Of a stretch of DNA of 64,000 nucleotides, positions 61,281 through 64,000 are shown piece after piece (the first letter of the stretch is position 1; each line of letters begins with the position of its first letter). The notes below the pieces were generated by a model, which searched no databases, had not been told where the DNA came from, and worked only from the letters and a program-made list of their open reading frames with translations. The position numbers and the translations under genes are program-made. Origin of the DNA: Candidatus Latescibacterota bacterium (GTDB lineage: Bacteria; Krumholzibacteriota; Krumholzibacteriia; JACNKJ01); assembly GCA_020633725.1 (NCBI GenBank), contig JACKDC010000001.1:682001-746000 (forward strand), given 5' to 3'.

Positions 61281-62021
61281 CTAGAAGTGCTCGCCCAGAC
61301 GGTCCGTCTGGGGAATCCCCTGGGGCAGGGGCAGCTCCATGAAGATCTCCACGCGGCGATTCTTGGCCCGTTCGGCCTCTGAGTCGTTTTTGGCCACCGG
61401 ACTCCATTCGCCCAGTCCCACGGCGCTCAGACGCCGCGGGTCGAGCCCGGAGCGCTCGAAGTAGCGCAGCACCGACGCCGCCCTCGCCGCCGAGAGCTCC
61501 CAGTTGCTCGGGAAGCGCTCGCTCTCGATGGGGCGGTTGTCCGTATGGCCCTCCACCCGCACCGGATTGGGATAGCTCGCCAGCGTGGCGGCCACCACGT
61601 CCAGCACCGGGTAGCTCCGCGTCTCCAGCACGGCCTGGCCGGGCTTGAAGAGCATCTCGTCCTCCAGCCGGATGGCCAGCCCCTCCGCCGTGCGGCTCAC
61701 GGTCACCGTGTCTGCCTGCTTCAGCGCCTGCAGGTGCCGACGCAGCTCCTCGGTGCGCTGCTGCAGCTCGTCGCTGCGGTCCTTGCCGCGCATGGTGGGC
61801 AGCTCGATCTCGTCGGCGACGGGCACCTTCGGCAGCTTGGTCAGCACGCCGAGGGCGCCCTGCAGGCTGCCCACCGCTTCGCGGAACTTCGTCTCCTGGA
61901 TGCTCGAGAAGCTGACCAGGAGGATGAAGAAGGTCAGCAGCAGGCTCATCATGTCGCCGAAGGTGGCCATCCACGCGGGCGCTCCCGGCGGCGGCGCGTC
62001 ATCGCCCTTCTTGCGCGGCAT
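61281..62021 (-). CDS. motB: flagellar stator protein MotB
   Basis: Stator subunit of 246 residues. The single membrane helix carries the ion-binding Asp23 (WMATFGDMMSLLLTFFILL). The C-terminal OmpA-like peptidoglycan-binding domain follows (VRVEGHTDNRPIESERFPSNWELSAARA, KNRRVEIFME). The intervening plug/linker region is about 90 residues. Whether the ion is H+ or Na+ cannot be told by eye. It lies nine bases after motA. Confidence 0.96.
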   Translation of the reverse strand: MPRKKGDDAPPPGAPAWMATFGDMMSLLLTFFILLVSFSSIQETKFREAVGSLQGALGVLTKLPKVPVADEIELPTMRGKDRSDELQQRTEELRRHLQALKQADTVTVSRTAEGLAIRLEDEMLFKPGQAVLETRSYPVLDVVAATLASYPNPVRVEGHTDNRPIESERFPSNWELSAARAASVLRYFERSGLDPRRLSAVGLGEWSPVAKNDSEAERAKNRRVEIFMELPLPQGIPQTDRLGEHF

Positions 62022-62030
62022 GCGGCCTCC

Positions 62031-62810
62031 CTAGTCCTTGGCGCGCTCGGCCTCGAGCGCCGCGCGGGCCTGGGGCGTCAGGTAGCTCTTCAGCTTCTCC
62101 TCGACGATGCGCGGAGAGTCGCCCGACTGGATCGCCATGATGCCCTCGACCATCATCCACTTCAGGTTGATCTCCTCGCCGCTGCGGACCTTCAGCTTGC
62201 CGGCCATGGGCAGCGCGAAGGAGTTGGCGAGGATCGCGCCGTAGAACGTCGTCAGCAACGCCACGGCCATGCCCGCGCCGATGGTGCTGGGGTCGTCCAG
62301 GCCCGCGAGCATCTGGACGAGGCCGATCAGCGTGCCGATCATGCCGAAGGCGGGCCCGTAGGCCCCCATCTGGTTGAAGATCTCCTGGCCCTGCTTGTGG
62401 CGGCTCTCCACCTGGTCGATGTCGATCTCCATGATCCGGGTCAGCACGGCGGGATCGGTGCCGTCCACGGCCAGGCGCAGGCCCTTGCGCAGGAAGTCGT
62501 CCTGCTCCTTCTCGGCCATCTCCTCGAGGGCGAGCATGCCCTCCTTGCGCGCCTTCTCGGCATAGGTGACGATGTTCTTGATCAGCTCGGACGTGTCCTT
62601 GCTGTTGTCGCGCAAGGCCTTCTGGGCCACCTTCATGGCGCCCAGGATCTGCGGCAGGCTGAAGTTGATGAACAGCGCCGCGATCGTGCCGCCGAAGGTG
62701 CCCACCATGGACGGGACGTTGATGAACAGCGCGATGGAGCCGCCCAGCAGGAGCTGCAGGGCGAGCACCACCATCACCATCACCAGGCCGACCAGGGTTG
62801 CGATGTCCAC
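62031..62810 (-). CDS. motA: flagellar stator protein MotA
   Basis: Stator subunit of 259 residues with four membrane helices and a large cytoplasmic loop between helices 2 and 3. GSIALFINVPSMVGTFGGTIAALFI at the N-terminus and MGAYGPAFGMIGTLIGLVQML then FYGAILANSFALPMAGKL are PomA/MotA hallmarks. Wording at the N-terminus is closer to PomA-type (often sodium-driven) stators, a weak hint only. It starts with GTG after GGGAGGG. Confidence 0.96.
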   Translation of the reverse strand: MDIATLVGLVMVMVVLALQLLLGGSIALFINVPSMVGTFGGTIAALFINFSLPQILGAMKVAQKALRDNSKDTSELIKNIVTYAEKARKEGMLALEEMAEKEQDDFLRKGLRLAVDGTDPAVLTRIMEIDIDQVESRHKQGQEIFNQMGAYGPAFGMIGTLIGLVQMLAGLDDPSTIGAGMAVALLTTFYGAILANSFALPMAGKLKVRSGEEINLKWMMVEGIMAIQSGDSPRIVEEKLKSYLTPQARAALEAERAKD

Positions 62811-62843
62811 GCTGGTTTCCCTCCCGCCGGGCCGCGCCGTCCG

Positions 62844-63083
62844 CTAGGGCTGCGCGATCTCCGTCGGATCGTAGTCCGGGCCGCCGGACGGGACGGGATA
62901 GGCCCGTCCCAGCTGGCGGCGATACTCCAGGAAGGCCTCGCGCACGGCCTCCATCGACTCCCGCACCATCAGCTTGCGCCCCGTGGTGAGGGTGAGCAGG
63001 CAGTCCGGCGTCTCCTCGACCATCTCGATGAGGTCGGCGTTGACCGCCACGGACTGCCCGTTCAGCTTCGTCAGCCGAATCAT
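62844..63083 (-). CDS. flbD: flagellar protein FlbD (SwrD)
   Basis: A 79-residue protein with the family sequence MIRLTKLNGQSVAVNADLIEMVEETPDCLLTL, then GRKLMVRES. FlbD/SwrD lies between flgE and motA in many flagellar operons; in Bacillus it raises motor torque. The C-terminal 25 residues are proline-rich and not conserved. The position here (flgE-flbD-motA-motB-fliL) fits well. Confidence 0.93.
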   Translation of the reverse strand: MIRLTKLNGQSVAVNADLIEMVEETPDCLLTLTTGRKLMVRESMEAVREAFLEYRRQLGRAYPVPSGGPDYDPTEIAQP

Positions 63084-63106
63084 GCCTGCTCAGCCCCCTG
63101 CGCGCC

Positions 63107-64000
63107 CTAGCGCTTGATGTTCACCAGCTCGGTGAGCATCTCGTCACCGGTGCTGATGATCCGCGCGCTGGCCTGGAAGCCGCGCTGCGCGGTGATCATC
63201 TCGGTGAACTCCTGCGCGAGGTTCACGTTGCTCATCTCGAGCGCACCGGGGGTGATGCGGTTCACCACCGAGCCGCTGATGGTTCCGACCAGGGATCGGC
63301 CGGAATTGCTGCTTTCTGAATAGAGATTGCTGCCCTGGCGGGTCAGGCCGGCGGCGTTGGAGAACTGGGCCACGGCGATCTGGGCCATGTCCTCGGAGAC
63401 GCCGTTGGAGAACTGACCCACGATCACGCCGCGCTCGTCCACGAAGACGGTCTCCAGCGTGCCCGAGGCGTAGCCGTCCACCGCCACGATCTTCGCCGTG
63501 GAGGCGCCGGCGGTCTGGGTGAGCGTGCTCGAGCCCACGGCCGTCTGGATCTGCAGGTCGATGGTGCTGGCGCCGTTGCCCGGATCGATGCGGATGGAGC
63601 CGCTGCCGTCGTCGAAGGAGAAGCTCACCAGCTCGCCGTCGGGGTTGAAGATCAGGCTGCCGCGGTCGCCCGCGAGGATCTCGCTGGTGCCGTCCACCTC
63701 GGCCTGCCAGTACCACTCGATGTTGCCCGCGTCCGAGGACGGCTTGCGCAGCGAGATGGTCAGGTGGTGCTTGGCGCCCACGCTGTCGTAGACGTCCACG
63801 CTCACCGGATGCATCTCCGCGTCCTTGGCCGCCTGGATCTGGTCGAAGAGGAAGGTCGTGCCGAAGGTCGTCGTCGACGTCGAGTCGCCGATGGAGATGC
63901 TGTCGATGGAGTTGTCCGTCCCCGGGTTGCCCTGGATGCGGATGGCGCCGTCGGCGGTCAGGGTCACGCCCGCGTTGCCGTAGTCCGAGATGCCGGTCAC
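63107..64000 (-). CDS. flgE: flagellar hook protein FlgE (5' end beyond the window)
   Basis: The last 297 residues of a hook protein, cut by the window edge. The middle has VDVYDSVGAKHHLTISLRK and a beta-rich domain (FNPDGELVSFSFDDGSGSI, VDGYASGTLETVFVDERGVIVGQFSNG), both typical of FlgE. The conserved C-terminal heptad region ends ALEMSNVNLAQEFTEMITAQRGFQASARIISTGDEML. No start is called, since the gene continues upstream. It is the first visible gene of the flagellar run. Confidence 0.95.
   Translation of the reverse strand: MTGISDYGNAGVTLTADGAIRIQGNPGTDNSIDSISIGDSTSTTTFGTTFLFDQIQAAKDAEMHPVSVDVYDSVGAKHHLTISLRKPSSDAGNIEWYWQAEVDGTSEILAGDRGSLIFNPDGELVSFSFDDGSGSIRIDPGNGASTIDLQIQTAVGSSTLTQTAGASTAKIVAVDGYASGTLETVFVDERGVIVGQFSNGVSEDMAQIAVAQFSNAAGLTRQGSNLYSESSNSGRSLVGTISGSVVNRITPGALEMSNVNLAQEFTEMITAQRGFQASARIISTGDEMLTELVNIKR

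Overview
The window looks like a piece of a high-GC, diderm, flagellated bacterial chromosome, probably from the FCB (Fibrobacteres-Chlorobi-Bacteroidetes) side of the tree, for example an Eisenbacteria- or Krumholzibacteria-like lineage. The evidence is a PorV/PorQ-type outer-membrane protein, an Ig-like lipoprotein of the Cys-Ala-x-x-x-Pro-x-Gly-Gly-Pro type common in FCB genomes, a SecA with an extra segment after the first nucleotide-binding motifs, LapA/LapB and SPOR envelope proteins, and MltD. This placement is inference; there is no rRNA gene in the window. I saw no tRNA gene, CRISPR array, insertion sequence or prophage. Nearly every gene is on the minus strand (only rpsT and mltD are on plus). 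Genes are tightly packed, with many ATGA, GTGA, TTGA or TGATG stop/start overlaps, so long translationally coupled operons are likely. No gap without a gene exceeds about 225 bases.

Reading in the direction of transcription (right to left). (1) 64000-49700 is a flagellar cluster: flgE (cut by the window edge), flbD, motA, motB, fliL, fliM, fliN, fliO, fliP, fliQ, fliR, flhB, flhA, an eroded flhF, a tiny membrane protein where flhG is often found, a sigma-54-type promoter, fliA, two small unknown genes and an HDOD gene. (2) 49700-44430 holds an NtrC-type sigma-54 activator with its own promoter and palindrome, a PorV-like protein and two tandem ADP-glucose pyrophosphorylase paralogues. (3) 44433-39495 holds mltD (plus strand), divergent from a diguanylate cyclase, then a short comEC. 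(4) 39493-31267 is a purine operon (purN-purC-purH-guaA) running into an NHL-repeat protein, a polyprenol-kinase-like membrane protein and a glycosyltransferase, then a small RRM protein. (5) 31239-16831 holds a nitroreductase, then secA-smg-topA-trmFO-xerC-argF, an Ig-like lipoprotein, a peptidase/propeller/beta-barrel protein and an HD hydrolase. (6) 16758-13584 holds rpsT and, divergent from it, uvrC-xerD. (7) 13489-5210 holds scpA-scpB-rluB-hisC-aroA, a cmk-plsC fusion and rpsA, ending in a clear intrinsic terminator. (8) 5128-1 holds mtaB-miaB-lapA-lapB-SPOR and the first codons of one more gene.

Most genes are housekeeping. The unusual parts are in the flagellar block (sigma-54 promoter before fliA, FlhF without a usable P-loop, no FlhG, FliM without the standard CheY-binding N-terminus, stem-loops between fliO and fliP), the GlgC pair with complementary losses of signature residues, the peptidase-barrel protein coupled to an Ig lipoprotein, and a 13-base palindrome shared by the putative rpsA and sigma-54-activator promoters. 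All promoter and function calls come from reading motifs by eye; no database search was possible.
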